Source of the DNA: Sphingomonas sp. Leaf412
GTDB taxonomy: Bacteria > Pseudomonadota > Alphaproteobacteria > Sphingomonadales > Sphingomonadaceae
Direction of reading: 5' to 3'
Length of the DNA stretch: 64,000 bases
Assembly (NCBI RefSeq): GCF_001425405.1
Contig: NZ_LMQP01000003.1
Span: forward strand, 387,715 to 451,714
Shown: positions 52,374 through 61,184 of the stretch, piece after piece
Layout: each line of letters opens with the position of its first letter
Position numbering within the stretch: position 1 is the stretch's first letter
Program-made: the position numbers and the translations under genes
The notes under the pieces: generated by a model
What the model was told of the DNA's origin: nothing
Databases searched by the model: none
Seen by the model: only the letters and a program-made list of their open reading frames with translations

Positions 52374-52757
52374 TCAGTCCCGCTCGATCAAATAGTTCAT
52401 CCGTGCCGCCGCGATCGGTTTCGCGCGATCATCCTGCCATGCGACCGCCTCCACGTTGGCGACGCGATTGCCCAGACGGGTGATGATGCCCGCGGCGCGC
52501 GTATCGCGGTCGCGCCCGCCGCGCATGAAATCGACGGTGACGTTGATCGGCTTGATCCGGCCGCCGCCCTCCTCCTCCAGCGCGTGGCGCAGCGCGGCGA
52601 TCGCCGCGACCTCCAGCAGGCCCGAGATCGCGCCGCCTTGCAGGAAGCCGGGCCGCCCCATCACGTCCTCCGCGAAGGGCATGACCATCACCGGCGTCCC
52701 GTCGTCCGCGCGTTCCAGCGTCGCGCCCAGCAGGGCGGCATAGGGAGGCAGCTTCAT
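52374..52757 (-). CDS. PaaI-type (hotdog) thioesterase
   Basis: Hotdog-fold protein of 127 residues. Motifs: PVMVMPFAEDVMGRPGFLQGGAISGLLEVAAIAAL (loop with GG and active helix), RIKPINVTVDFMRGGRDRDTRAAGIITRLGNRVANVEAVAWQ. This fits the acyl-CoA thioesterase family of PaaI. Substrate not predictable. ATG 52757 overlaps the stop of the second thioesterase (ATGA), so the two may form a heteromer. Confidence 0.85.
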   Translation of the reverse strand: MKLPPYAALLGATLERADDGTPVMVMPFAEDVMGRPGFLQGGAISGLLEVAAIAALRHALEEEGGGRIKPINVTVDFMRGGRDRDTRAAGIITRLGNRVANVEAVAWQDDRAKPIAAARMNYLIERD

Positions 52758-53203
52758 GATGCGGCGCGCGTGTAGCTGCCGGTCGGGACCATGAAGGTCG
52801 CCGCGACGTGCGCGATCGGATCGTCGATGTCGCCGTCGTGCGCGATGCCGCGCGTGAACGACACCGATCGCGCGACGCGCAGGCATTCCGCCCGCCCGAT
52901 CACCGTCGCGCCGCTGCGCGCGGGGCGGAAATAGTCGATCCGCAGGTCGAGCGTGGCATGCGGCGCGAACCCCCTGATCCGGTTCCACACCGCCAGGCTG
53001 GTCGCCATGTCCATCAGCGCAATGATCGGGCCGGACGCCAGCACGCCCGTCTCTTCGTCCCCCACCAGTTCCGCCGACCACGGCAGCGCGAGTTCGATCC
53101 AGTCGCGGCCGCGCGCATGGAAGCGGATGCCCAGCCGCCCCCCGTGCCCGCCGAAACGCTCGTCCGTCGCCGTCGGCGGCATCGTCATGGGAATATCGTC
53201 CAT
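52754..53203 (-). CDS. PaaI-type (hotdog) thioesterase
   Basis: Hotdog-fold protein of 149 residues, homologous to its partner. Motifs: WIELALPWSAELVGDEETGVLASGPIIALMDMATSLAV (the HG/NG-type loop has LASGPI), ATLDLRIDYFRPARSGATVIGRAECLRVARSVSFTRGIAHD, and HVAATFMV. First gene of the pair, with ATG 53203 near the divergent spacer to the small peptide gene. Confidence 0.85.
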   Translation of the reverse strand: MDDIPMTMPPTATDERFGGHGGRLGIRFHARGRDWIELALPWSAELVGDEETGVLASGPIIALMDMATSLAVWNRIRGFAPHATLDLRIDYFRPARSGATVIGRAECLRVARSVSFTRGIAHDGDIDDPIAHVAATFMVPTGSYTRAAS

Positions 53204-53317
53204 GGCGGCCCGTCTACACGCCCGATCCGACGGCGCAACGTTACAGCGAATTCACTAACGCCCCCGCCCCCGTCGCGCCGACGATCGCCCCGCAACCGGA
53301 CGAGGGGACAGGACGCC

Positions 53318-53467
53318 ATGGGCATCGATATCGCGCAGATCACCGACCTGGACACCCGGATCGCCAATTGCGGCGCGATCCGTGCGTCGGAGCAGATGGC
53401 GGACGGGACGTTCGAATATACGGTCGCGATCGTCGTGATCGTGGAGAACGATCCGCGCGGCCTGTGA
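53318..53467 (+). CDS. Small acidic peptide of 49 residues, first gene of an uncharacterised cassette
   Basis: Peptide MGIDIAQITDLDTRIANC followed by GAIRASEQMADGTFEYTVAI and VVIVENDPRGL. It is acidic with one cysteine, has a beta-rich hydrophobic segment near the end (YTVAIVVIV), and no signal peptide. GAGGGGACAGGACG stands before the ATG. The stop overlaps the next gene's GTG (GTGA). Its size, position and tight coupling to two larger proteins resemble a precursor or regulatory peptide, but no precursor family is recognised. Confidence 0.6.
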   Translation: MGIDIAQITDLDTRIANCGAIRASEQMADGTFEYTVAIVVIVENDPRGL

Positions 53468-54306
53468 CCGCGCCGGATCGCGTCCGCGCGACATTGTCGA
53501 TCGCGGGCGCCGATGCGCTGACGCGGGCGGGTGTCGACCTGCTGCGCGATCCGTCGTGGGTGCCCGACCTGCTGGGCCCGTGGATCGCGGCGTTGCGGCG
53601 CGATCCGTGGTACGATCCGCCGCTGCGCGCCGCGCGCGACCCGCTGCGGACGGGCGCGGTATTGATGGAGGGGGAGCGCGCGGTGCTGGTCGCGTCGGTC
53701 CTGTCCGCCGCGGCGATGGCGGCGCGGCCGCGGGCGACGACGCTGGCGGTATCGGGGCGCGTGTCGGTGACGCGCTATCACCGGGCGGGCGGCGCGACGT
53801 TGCTGGCGTGGGAAGCGGGGGCGGCGGGCGACGACTTTTCGGCCGCCGCCGCCCCCGTCGCGACGCCGTTGCCGCCGCGCGCGCTGTCGGACGGCGACGT
53901 GCTGACGCTGGACGGCCGGACGCAGGCGTTCCTGATCGAGGGCGCGGCGCGCGACGTCGTGACGCTGACGGTGGCGCCGAAGGGCGACGGGCTGACGCGC
54001 GAATATGACCGCGCGACGGGGCGGCTGCGTCGCATCGCGACCAACGACGAGGCGGGGTCGCGCACGCGCATGCTGCTGACGCTGCTGCGGTCGTGCGAGC
54101 GGACCGATGCCGGCGCCTGTTTCGACGCGGCGACGCGCGACGCGGCGTTCCACCTGCGCTGGGCCGCGATGCGCGAGTGGATCGCGCTCGACGCCGCCGC
54201 CGCGCTGCCGCGGTTGCGGGAGATGGCCGACGATCCGCATGCGGAGGTGCGGGCGGCGGCGCGCGCGACGATCCCACTGGTGGAGGCGCACCCGTGCCCC
54301 GCCTGA
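53464..54306 (+). CDS. Cupin-like/HEAT-like protein, uncharacterised
   Basis: A protein of 280 residues not recognised. An N-terminal helical region (about 1-100: IAGADALTRAGVDLLRDPSWVPDLLGPWIAALRRDPWYDPP) is followed by a beta-rich cupin-like segment (about 138-195: LSDGDVLTLDGRTQAFLIEG, ARDVVTLTVAPKGDGLTREYD). A C-terminal helical repeat resembles HEAT/EZ units (FHLRWAAMREWIALDAAAALPRLREMADDPHAEVRAAARATI). No signal peptide. GTG 53464 overlaps the peptide stop. The layout partly parallels the following gene, suggesting the two products work together. Confidence 0.65.
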   Translation: MTAPDRVRATLSIAGADALTRAGVDLLRDPSWVPDLLGPWIAALRRDPWYDPPLRAARDPLRTGAVLMEGERAVLVASVLSAAAMAARPRATTLAVSGRVSVTRYHRAGGATLLAWEAGAAGDDFSAAAAPVATPLPPRALSDGDVLTLDGRTQAFLIEGAARDVVTLTVAPKGDGLTREYDRATGRLRRIATNDEAGSRTRMLLTLLRSCERTDAGACFDAATRDAAFHLRWAAMREWIALDAAAALPRLREMADDPHAEVRAAARATIPLVEAHPCPA

Positions 54307-55181
54307 TCGACCCCGGACAGGGCGCCGCGATCGGGCTGGAGGAACTGGTCGCGGCGCTGGACGAGGCGCGATTCGATCCACGCGACGAGGATGCGTTCGC
54401 CGCGATGGGGCCGTGGCTGGCGCGGCTCGGGCGGAACCCCGGGTTCCTTTCCGACCTGGCGATCGCGGAGCTGGAGCGGCGCTTCTCGGGCCAGTCCGCC
54501 AACGCCTATGGCGCGCAGGTCCTGCTGCTGGCGCATCCCGACGGCCGCTATGCGCTGCGCGCCAATTTCTGGCCCGCGCGCGACGATGCCGTCGTGCGCG
54601 CGGGCGGGACGGCGCCGTTCTTCTACGACCTGCCGCACGACCATAATTTCTCGTTCCTGACGGTCGGGTACATGGGGCCGGGTTACTGGAGCGATTACTA
54701 CCGTTTCGACGGCGAGCCGCGCCTGCCGGGCGATGCGGCGGGGCTGGTGTTCGAGGAGCGCGCGCGGCTCGAACCCGGAAGGGTGATGCTGTACCGCGCG
54801 CACCGCGACGTCCACGTGCAACTGCCCCCCGACGCCTTCTCGGTCTCGCTCAACATCCTGGGCCACGACCGGACGCAGCAATGGCGCAGCCAGTATCGCT
54901 TCGACATCGGGCGCGACGTCGTGGCGGAGGCGCTGACCGTCGCGCGGTCGGAGGCGCTGGTGACGCTGGCGGTCGCGCTGGGCGGTGCGGCGGGGGCGGG
55001 GCTGGCGGCGGAGATGGCGGTGCGCCACCCCGCACCGCGGATGCGGATGACCGCGATCGCAGCGCTGGACGATCGCCGCGTGCTGGAAAAAGGGTGCGAC
55101 GATCCCGACGCGCTGGTCGCGCGCGCGGCGCGGGCGCGGCTGGCGATCCTGTCCGATCCGGAGGCATCGGTACGCCGCTGA
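54294..55181 (+). CDS. Cupin-type (possible metal-dependent) protein with helical repeats, uncharacterised
   Basis: A protein of 295 residues. Helical N-terminus (1-75), a double-stranded beta-helix at about 80-190 with PHDHNFSFLTVGYMGPGYWSDYYRFD and VMLYRAHRDVHVQLPPDAFSVSLNIL. His115, His117 and His170 or His174 are possible metal ligands. The C-terminal helical repeats contain VTLAVALGGAAGAGLAAEMAVRHPAPRMRMTAIAALDD. GTG 54294 overlaps the preceding gene by 13 bases. It could be a hydroxylase acting on the 49-residue peptide, which is speculation. It lies 26 bases upstream of the winged-helix gene. Confidence 0.65.
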   Translation: MPRLIDPGQGAAIGLEELVAALDEARFDPRDEDAFAAMGPWLARLGRNPGFLSDLAIAELERRFSGQSANAYGAQVLLLAHPDGRYALRANFWPARDDAVVRAGGTAPFFYDLPHDHNFSFLTVGYMGPGYWSDYYRFDGEPRLPGDAAGLVFEERARLEPGRVMLYRAHRDVHVQLPPDAFSVSLNILGHDRTQQWRSQYRFDIGRDVVAEALTVARSEALVTLAVALGGAAGAGLAAEMAVRHPAPRMRMTAIAALDDRRVLEKGCDDPDALVARAARARLAILSDPEASVRR

Positions 55182-55207
55182 CCCGCGCCCGCGGGTACGA
55201 CGGCGGC

Positions 55208-55789
55208 GTGGGCGTACAGGTGCTGATCGACCGGCCGGGCGTGACCGTGGCCCTGGCCGCGCGCGGGGTCGCGGCGGGGCAGGCGGTGCTGGTCGCCCAT
55301 GCCGGCGCCGTCCCGTCGCTGCGCCTGCGCCACCCGCATGCCGCGATGCTGGCGGTCGCGGCCGACGGGGCGGGGGAGGCGGCGGCGCTGGATGCGGGCG
55401 CGGACGATGCGGTGGCGGGCGGCGCGCCCGACGCGCTGGTGGCGATCCGCGCCGAACGGCTGCTCGCGTCGCGCGGCGGGTGGCGCGTCGGCGCGCTGTC
55501 GATCGATCCGGTGGCGCGCGATGCCTGGCGCGAGGGGCGGCGGCTGGCCCCGCTGCCGCGCGAATACGCCCTGCTGGCGCATCTGGCCCGGCACGCGGGG
55601 GAGACGGTGGCGCACGCCGACCTGTATCGCGCGGTGTTCGGCCTGCGCTTCGCACCCGGGACGAACGTGCTGGCGGCGCAGGTGTCGCGGTTGCGCGCGC
55701 GGCTGGACCGCGGCTTCGCCTTCCCCATGCTGCTGACCGACCGCGCGCGCGGCTATCGCCTGGTTGCGGCGGCGGAGCGGGCGGGTTAG
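55208..55789 (+). CDS. OmpR/PhoB-type winged-helix transcriptional regulator with degenerate receiver-like domain
   Basis: A protein of 193 residues from GTG 55208 (GTG 55220 possible). Residues 1-95 resemble a shortened receiver domain (VLVAHAGAVPSLRLRHPHAAMLAVAADG, AGADDAV) but lack the acidic pocket and phosphoryl Asp. Residues 98-190 are a classic winged helix: GALSIDPVARDAWREGRRLAPLPREYALLAHLARHAGETVAHADLYRAVFG, and NVLAAQVSRLRARLDRG, ending RARGYRLVA. Fourth gene of the peptide cassette, 26 bases after it, so probably its regulator. Confidence 0.82.
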   Translation: MGVQVLIDRPGVTVALAARGVAAGQAVLVAHAGAVPSLRLRHPHAAMLAVAADGAGEAAALDAGADDAVAGGAPDALVAIRAERLLASRGGWRVGALSIDPVARDAWREGRRLAPLPREYALLAHLARHAGETVAHADLYRAVFGLRFAPGTNVLAAQVSRLRARLDRGFAFPMLLTDRARGYRLVAAAERAG

Positions 55790-55822
55790 CGGTGGTCAAA
55801 CGACCGACTTAGGAGATGCGTC

Positions 55823-56605
55823 ATGACCGACCGGGTTTCGATCACCGTCACCGATGGCGTCGCCGACGTCCGCCTGACCCGCGCCGACAAGATGAACGCG
55901 CTGGACCCCGCGATGTTCGCGGGGATCGCGGCGGCGATCGCGGACCTGCGCGACCGCCGCGACGTGCGCGTGGCCGTCCTGTCGGGGGAGGGGCGCGCCT
56001 TCTGCGCCGGGCTGGACATGGCCAGCATGGCGGGGGGCGGATCGGGGCTGAAGCTGTCGGAGCGCAGCCACGGCGAGTCGAACCTGGCGCAGCATGTGTG
56101 CACCGGCTGGCGCGAGCTGGGCATGCCCGTGATCGCGGCGATCCACGGCGTCGCGATGGGCGGCGGTTTCCAGCTTCTGTCGGGCGCGGACATCCGCATC
56201 GCGCACCCCGACACGCGCATGGCGATCCGCGAAACCTATTGGGGGCTGGTCCCCGACATGGGCGGCTTCGCGCTGTGGCGCGGGCTGGGGCGGGAGGACG
56301 TGCTGCGCGAGCTGGTCTACACCAGCCGCGAGTTCTCGGGCACCGAGGCGCTGTCCTACGGCTTGGTCACGCATGTCGACGACGCGCCGTACGAGCGCGC
56401 GATGGGGATCGCGCGCGAGATCGCGGGCCGCAACCCGCACGCGGTGCGCGCGGCGAAGCGGATCTTCAACGACCTGCACGACATGGACAAGGCCGCGATC
56501 CTGCGGGCCGAAAGCGCGGAGCAGATCGCGTTGATGGGCACCCCCAACCAGCGCGAGTCGGTGGCCGCCAACATGGGCCGGCGCGCGCCCGCGTTCGTCG
56601 ACTGA
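55823..56605 (+). CDS. Enoyl-CoA hydratase/isomerase (crotonase) family protein
   Basis: Crotonase enzyme of 260 residues with ADVRLTRADKMNALDPAMF, the oxyanion loops GRAFCAGLDMASM and AAIHGVAMGGGFQLLSGADIRIA, and GLVPDMGG. The Asp in VPDMGG replaces the Glu seen in hydratases at that position, more like isomerases of the family. A charged insertion (GLKLSERSHGESNLAQHV) replaces a surface loop. GGAG precedes ATG 55823 by about 8 bases. Distinct from the crotonase at 3633. The substrate is unknown. Confidence 0.9.
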   Translation: MTDRVSITVTDGVADVRLTRADKMNALDPAMFAGIAAAIADLRDRRDVRVAVLSGEGRAFCAGLDMASMAGGGSGLKLSERSHGESNLAQHVCTGWRELGMPVIAAIHGVAMGGGFQLLSGADIRIAHPDTRMAIRETYWGLVPDMGGFALWRGLGREDVLRELVYTSREFSGTEALSYGLVTHVDDAPYERAMGIAREIAGRNPHAVRAAKRIFNDLHDMDKAAILRAESAEQIALMGTPNQRESVAANMGRRAPAFVD

Positions 56606-56683
56606 CGTCCCCGGCCGGGACGCGGCCGGATCCGATCGCCTCTTCCGTTGTGCTGAACGGTGTATTAATGAGGCGGGACGGAT

Positions 56684-57106
56684 GTGGTGGAGTTTTCGGT
56701 GCTGCGACTCGGATCGGCGATGGTGACGAAGGGCGGGGCGGTCGCGCTCGCCCTCCTGCTGTCGTCGCCTGCGGCCGCCGACACCCCCCGCGGTGCGGGC
56801 GCGATCCTGTGGGAGGCGCAGCCCGCCGACCACGGCATCGCGGTCGAGCATGTGCCGGGGGCGGACGACACCGCGTCGCTGGAGCAGGAGATCGCCGCAC
56901 TGGGCGAGGGCGATAACGTCGGTACCGCCGAACAGGGCCCGCTCGACAAGGTGCTGCGCGCCGCGGGGCACCTGCCCGAACCGGCGACCTGGGCGTTGAT
57001 GATCCTGGGCTTCGGCGGGATCGCGGGCGCGATGCGCCACCGGTTGCGCAAGTCCGACGCCGAATTCACCGAACGCGTCCGCCGCATCGCTGACGGCGAG
57101 GATTGA
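56684..57106 (+). CDS. PEPxxWA-CTERM protein with an unusual C-terminal tail
   Basis: A protein of 140 residues. An N-terminal signal (AVALALLLSSPAAAD) leads to a short linker with EQEIAALGEGDNVGTAEQG. The PEP-CTERM signal LPEPATWALMILGFGGIAGAMRH then begins near residue 97. It does not end at the basic residues: about 22 more, acidic and basic (RKSDAEFTERVRRIADGED), follow. In other family members the signal is at the extreme C-terminus. GTG 56684 is used (GAGG about 10 bases upstream); ATG 56720 would still give a signal peptide. Confidence 0.78.
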   Translation: MVEFSVLRLGSAMVTKGGAVALALLLSSPAAADTPRGAGAILWEAQPADHGIAVEHVPGADDTASLEQEIAALGEGDNVGTAEQGPLDKVLRAAGHLPEPATWALMILGFGGIAGAMRHRLRKSDAEFTERVRRIADGED

Positions 57107-57249
57107 TTAGGCGGGCGCGGCGGGTAGGTTCGTAACAAGGTTTGGTCGGACGCGGGGGCGTAGCGCCTGAAACTGCGCGCCATTCGATGACACCACGGGC
57201 ACGGAAAGCCCCGCGGACGCGGCGGGCTAAACCGCCGCGCTACCCGATC

Positions 57250-58512
57250 CTACGTCGCGCGCCGGCCGATGTCGCGGCGGCAGAAGCCGGTCGGGAAGTC
57301 GATCGCGTCGACCGCGCGATAGGCCGCCGCCTGTGCCGCCGCGATATCCGTGCCGCAGGCGGTCACCGCCAGGACGCGGCCGCCCGCCGCGACCAGCGTC
57401 TCGCCGTCCAGGCGCGTGCCCGCCTGGAAAACCGTGGCGCCCGTCGCCTCCGCCGCGTCGATCCCGCGGATCGCGCCGCCCATGGCGGGGGCGCCGGGAT
57501 AGCCGGTCGCCGCCATCACCACCGTCAGCGCGACCTCGTCGCGGAACGCCGGTGCGGGTGCGTCCGCCAGCCGCCCTTCCGCCACCGCCAGCAGCAATGC
57601 GGCGAGATCGCCGTCGTAGCGCGCCATCAGCACCTGGCATTCCGGATCGCCGAAGCGGACGTTGTATTCGATCAGCTTCGGCCCGTCGGCAGTCAGCATC
57701 AGGCCGGCGTACAGCACCCCGACATAGGGCGTGCCCGAGGCGGCCAGCGCGTCGATCGTCGGGCGCACGATCTCGTCCAGCGCGCGCTTCTCCAGGTCGG
57801 GCGTCAGTTCGTGCGCGGGAGAGAAGGCGCCCATGCCCCCGGTGTTGGGGCCGGTGTCGCCCTCGCCGACGCGCTTGTGGTCCTGCGCCGATCCGAACGC
57901 CGCGATGGAGGTGCCGTCCGACAGCACGAACAGCGACGCCTCCGGTCCCTCCATCCGTTCCTCGATCACCGCCTCCACCGGGCCGCCGCGATACAGGTCC
58001 GCGATCGCAGCCTCCGCCTCGGCACGGGTCGCGGCGACGACGACGCCCTTGCCCGCGGCCAGCCCGTCCGCCTTGATGACGCACGCCCCATGGTCGTCGG
58101 CGCCGAAATCGTCGAGGCAGGCGAGCGCCCCGTCGCGCGACGTGACGCGGAAATAGCGCGCGGTTGGGATGCCGACGCGCGCGCACAGATCCTTGGTAAA
58201 GCCCTTCGACCCCTCCAGCCTCGCGGCCTCGCGTCCCGGTCCGAACACCGGCACGCCGATCGCGCGGATATTGTCGGCCAGCCCCTTCACCAGCGGCGCC
58301 TCCGGCCCGATCACGACCAGCCCGATATGCTGCCGCCGGACGAAGTCGACGACGGCGCGGTGATCGTCGACGTCCAGGTCCGGGATCGTGGCGTGTTGCG
58401 CGATGCCGGGGTTGCCCGGTGCGGCGAAGAGCGTATCGAGGGTGGGCGATCGCGCGAGCCGCCACGCCAATGCGTGTTCCCTCCCGCCCGACCCGACCAG
58501 CAGGATGTTCAT
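57250..58512 (-). CDS. purD: Phosphoribosylamine-glycine ligase
   Basis: Second step of purine synthesis, 420 residues, cytoplasmic, ATP-grasp. Seen: [77 protein letters not shown] (ATP site), [57 protein letters not shown] (metal residues). Start ATG 58512 is back to back with xseA: the two ATGs share CATG, and its AAGGGG site lies inside xseA. Confidence 0.96.
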   Translation of the reverse strand: MNILLVGSGGREHALAWRLARSPTLDTLFAAPGNPGIAQHATIPDLDVDDHRAVVDFVRRQHIGLVVIGPEAPLVKGLADNIRAIGVPVFGPGREAARLEGSKGFTKDLCARVGIPTARYFRVTSRDGALACLDDFGADDHGACVIKADGLAAGKGVVVAATRAEAEAAIADLYRGGPVEAVIEERMEGPEASLFVLSDGTSIAAFGSAQDHKRVGEGDTGPNTGGMGAFSPAHELTPDLEKRALDEIVRPTIDALAASGTPYVGVLYAGLMLTADGPKLIEYNVRFGDPECQVLMARYDGDLAALLLAVAEGRLADAPAPAFRDEVALTVVMAATGYPGAPAMGGAIRGIDAAEATGATVFQAGTRLDGETLVAAGGRVLAVTACGTDIAAAQAAAYRAVDAIDFPTGFCRRDIGRRAT

Positions 58513-59917
58513 GCCCGACCCCTTCAACGATACCCCGACCGGGCGGCTGGTAGCGGAGGCGGTGCCCGGCGACAATGCGATGGCGTTGTCGGTCGGCGAG
58601 CTTTCGGGCCGGTTGAAGCGGATGGTGGAGGGCGAGTTCGGCCATGTCCGCCTGCGCGGCGAGATTTCGGGGTACAAGCGCGCGACGAGCGGCCACGTCT
58701 ACCTCGCGCTGAAGGACGATAGCGCGGTCATCGACGGCGTGATGTGGAAGGGCAGCGCCGCGGGCCTCGCCTTCCGCCCCGAGGACGGGATCGAGGTGAT
58801 CGCGACCGGGCGGCTGACGACCTATCCCGGGCGGTCGAAATACCAGATCGTGATCGAGCGGATGGAGCTGGCCGGCGCGGGCCAGCTGATGGCGCTGCTG
58901 GAGAAGCTGCGCGCCAAATTGGCCGGAGAGGGGCTGTTCGATCGCGACCGCAAGCGCGCGCTGCCGTTCATGCCGCGCGTCATCGGCGTCGTCACCTCCC
59001 CCACGGGCGCGGTGATCCGCGACATCCTGCACCGGCTGGAGGATCGCTGCCCCACGCACGTCGTCGTCTGGCCGGTGAAGGTGCAGGGGCAGGGCGCGGC
59101 GGAGGAGATCGCCGCGGCGGTGCGCGGGTTCGGCGCGCTGGCGCCTGGTAGCGCGGTGCCCCGCCCCGACCTGCTGATCGTCGCGCGCGGCGGCGGGTCG
59201 ATCGAGGATCTGTGGGCCTTCAACGAGGAAGCGGTGGTGCGCGCGGTCGCCGCCTCGCCGATCCCGATCATCTCCGCCGTGGGGCACGAGACCGACACAA
59301 CGCTGTGCGATCATGCCGCCGACCTGCGCGCGCCGACGCCGACCGCGGCGGCGGAGATCGCGGTGCCCGTGCTGGCGGAGCTGCGGCTGGCGCTCGACAC
59401 GATGCGCGCGCGTGCCGCGCGATGTGCCAACCGCCATGTCGAGCGTGGGCGCGAGCGCATCGCGGCGCTGGCGCGGGTGATGCCGACGCGCGACCGGTTG
59501 CTGGGGCCGCAGCGGCAGCGGACCGACGAACTCGGGCTGCGGCTGGACCGCGCGCTGGAACGCCGCGTGGCGCGCGCGCGGACCGAGGTGGACCGCGTCG
59601 CGGGCGCGATCCGCCCCGCGACGCTGGACCGCCGGATCGAAGGGGCGCGGCGGCGGCTGGTCGATATCGGGCGGCTGGTCGAGAGCCTGAATCCCGACCG
59701 CCTGCTGCAACGCGGCTATGTCCGCGTGGAGGCGCAGGCGGGAGGCACGATCACCTCCGCGGCGGGTGCGCGCAAGGCGGGGGCCTTGCGCCTGCGCTTC
59801 AGGGACGATGTGGTCGACGCGCAGGTCGGGCCGGGGAAAGTTGAGAAGGGGAAAGTTGAGAAAGCGCCGTCGCGTCCCTATCCTGCGGCAAAACCCGAGC
59901 AGCCGCGGCTGCTGTAG
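58511..59917 (+). CDS. xseA: Exodeoxyribonuclease VII large subunit
   Basis: A protein of 468 residues that with XseB degrades single-stranded DNA. OB-fold N-terminus: [46 protein letters not shown]. The core has [90 protein letters not shown], then a coiled coil of about 120 residues and [16 protein letters not shown] 58511 or 58505. CAGGA at 58499-58503, its binding site, is within purD. Confidence 0.95.
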   Translation: MPDPFNDTPTGRLVAEAVPGDNAMALSVGELSGRLKRMVEGEFGHVRLRGEISGYKRATSGHVYLALKDDSAVIDGVMWKGSAAGLAFRPEDGIEVIATGRLTTYPGRSKYQIVIERMELAGAGQLMALLEKLRAKLAGEGLFDRDRKRALPFMPRVIGVVTSPTGAVIRDILHRLEDRCPTHVVVWPVKVQGQGAAEEIAAAVRGFGALAPGSAVPRPDLLIVARGGGSIEDLWAFNEEAVVRAVAASPIPIISAVGHETDTTLCDHAADLRAPTPTAAAEIAVPVLAELRLALDTMRARAARCANRHVERGRERIAALARVMPTRDRLLGPQRQRTDELGLRLDRALERRVARARTEVDRVAGAIRPATLDRRIEGARRRLVDIGRLVESLNPDRLLQRGYVRVEAQAGGTITSAAGARKAGALRLRFRDDVVDAQVGPGKVEKGKVEKAPSRPYPAAKPEQPRLL

Positions 59918-59932
59918 ATTCGAGTGTCCGTC

Positions 59933-60133
59933 ATGCTGATGTCCCAGACCGAACGCCCCGCGCGGCTCCACTATATGGCCAACGGCTTTCGCGTGCTGAG
60001 CACCGGCGACCATGTCGTGTGCGCGATATCGGGGGCGCGCATCGCGCTGGAGGATTTGCGCTACTGGGATGTGCGGACGCAGCGGCCGTTCGCCAGTTCC
60101 GGGATCGCGGCGGCGGAGATGGCGCCGCGGTGA
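59933..60133 (+). CDS. DUF2093 domain-containing protein
   Basis: A protein of 66 residues with the DUF2093 pattern: ARLHYMANGFRVLSTGDHVVCAISGARIALEDLRYWDVRTQRPFAS. The single compact domain carries one cysteine in the HVVCAISG strand. Function unknown. It is commonly next to xseA in alphaproteobacteria, as here (15 bases after it). ATG 59933 or 59939, or GTG 59924; the start is uncertain. Confidence 0.8.
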   Translation: MLMSQTERPARLHYMANGFRVLSTGDHVVCAISGARIALEDLRYWDVRTQRPFASSGIAAAEMAPR

Positions 60134-60182
60134 CGGATCGCGGCGGGTGTCCGGTCGGTGCGGGGCCTCACCCGGTGACCGT

Positions 60183-60278
60183 CGTCATACCGGATGCGTC
60201 GCGGCATCCGCGGTGCAGCCTCGCCGCCGGTCCGGGAGCGCGCGGCGCGGTGGACGCCGCGACGGGGACGGCATGACG
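60183..60278. repeat. Element A palindromic repeat providing the start of the M23 gene
   Basis: CGTCATACCGGATGCGTCGC opens and GACGGGGACGGCATGACG closes, with inner pair CCGCGGTGCAG...GCGGCGCGGTGG. The closing ATGACG contains the ATG at 60273 that begins the peptidase, and GGGGAC just before it is the only ribosome-binding-site candidate. Confidence 0.7.
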
Positions 60279-61184
60279 CGCCTGCCCGCATCGGCGATCG
60301 TGCCGATCCTGCTCCTCGCGGGCTGCGTCGCCCCGGCGCCGGAACGGCCGCCCGCCGCGCCGCCCGTCGCGACGCCCGCTGCGATGCCGCGCCCTTCGCC
60401 CCCGCCGCCCGCGCTCGCCACGCCTGCATCGTTCCTGCTGGAGGGCGTGGCGCGGCAGGGCGGCCTGCTGCTGGGTATCGCGCCGCCGGGAACCGTCCGC
60501 ATGATGCTCGACGGAGCGCCGGTCAGGCTCGCGGCGGACCGACGCTTCGTCATCGCCTTCGATCGCGACGCCGCGGTGCGATCGGTCCTGTCCGCCACGC
60601 TGGCGGACGGCACGACGCTGACCCTGCCGATCGGCGTCGCCCCGCGGGCCTGGCGGATCGAGCGGCTCGATCGGCTGGCGAAGGTGCCGGTGCCCAGCGC
60701 CGCCTTCGCCGCGCGCCGTCCCGCCGAACTCGCCCGCATCGTCGCGGCCCGCGCGATCGACGGCGGCTCTGAAGGCTGGCGCCAGCGCTTCGTCTGGCCC
60801 GCGCGCGGGCGGATATCGGGCGTGTTCGGCAGCCAGCGAATCTATCGCGGCGAGCCGGGCAGCTACCACGGCGGGGTCGACGTCGCGGCGCCCACCGGTA
60901 CGCCGGTCGTCGCCCCCGCGGACGGCGTGGTGGTGCTGGCGGCGGCGACGCCGTTCACGCTGGAGGGACGGTTGCTGATCGTCGACCACGGCCACGGCCT
61001 GAACAGCGCGTTCCTCCACCTGTCGCGCATCGACGTGGCGGAGGGGCAACGCGTCGATCGGGGCGACACGATCGGCGCCATCGGCGCGACCGGCCGCGCG
61101 ACGGGACCGCACCTGCACTGGGGCCTGACGTGGCGTGGCGCGCGGATCGATCCGGCGGCGGTGGCGGGGGTGAAGGGGCCTTAG
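60273..61184 (+). CDS. M23 family metallopeptidase, lipoprotein
   Basis: A protein of 303 residues. Lipobox LLLAGC near residue 18, Pro-rich linker (20-60), a beta domain (about 60-150: GVARQGGLLLGIAPPGTVRMMLDGAPV), then a LytM/M23 domain: GRISGVFGSQRIYRGEPGSYHGGVDVAAPTGTPVVAPADGVVVLA and DHGHGLNSAFLHLSRIDVAEGQRVDRGDTIGAIGATGRATGPHLHWGL. Zinc ligands in YHGGVD and HLHW are intact, so it should cut peptidoglycan peptides. The only sensible start (ATG 60273) lies inside an element A repeat. Confidence 0.92.
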   Translation: MTRLPASAIVPILLLAGCVAPAPERPPAAPPVATPAAMPRPSPPPPALATPASFLLEGVARQGGLLLGIAPPGTVRMMLDGAPVRLAADRRFVIAFDRDAAVRSVLSATLADGTTLTLPIGVAPRAWRIERLDRLAKVPVPSAAFAARRPAELARIVAARAIDGGSEGWRQRFVWPARGRISGVFGSQRIYRGEPGSYHGGVDVAAPTGTPVVAPADGVVVLAAATPFTLEGRLLIVDHGHGLNSAFLHLSRIDVAEGQRVDRGDTIGAIGATGRATGPHLHWGLTWRGARIDPAAVAGVKGP

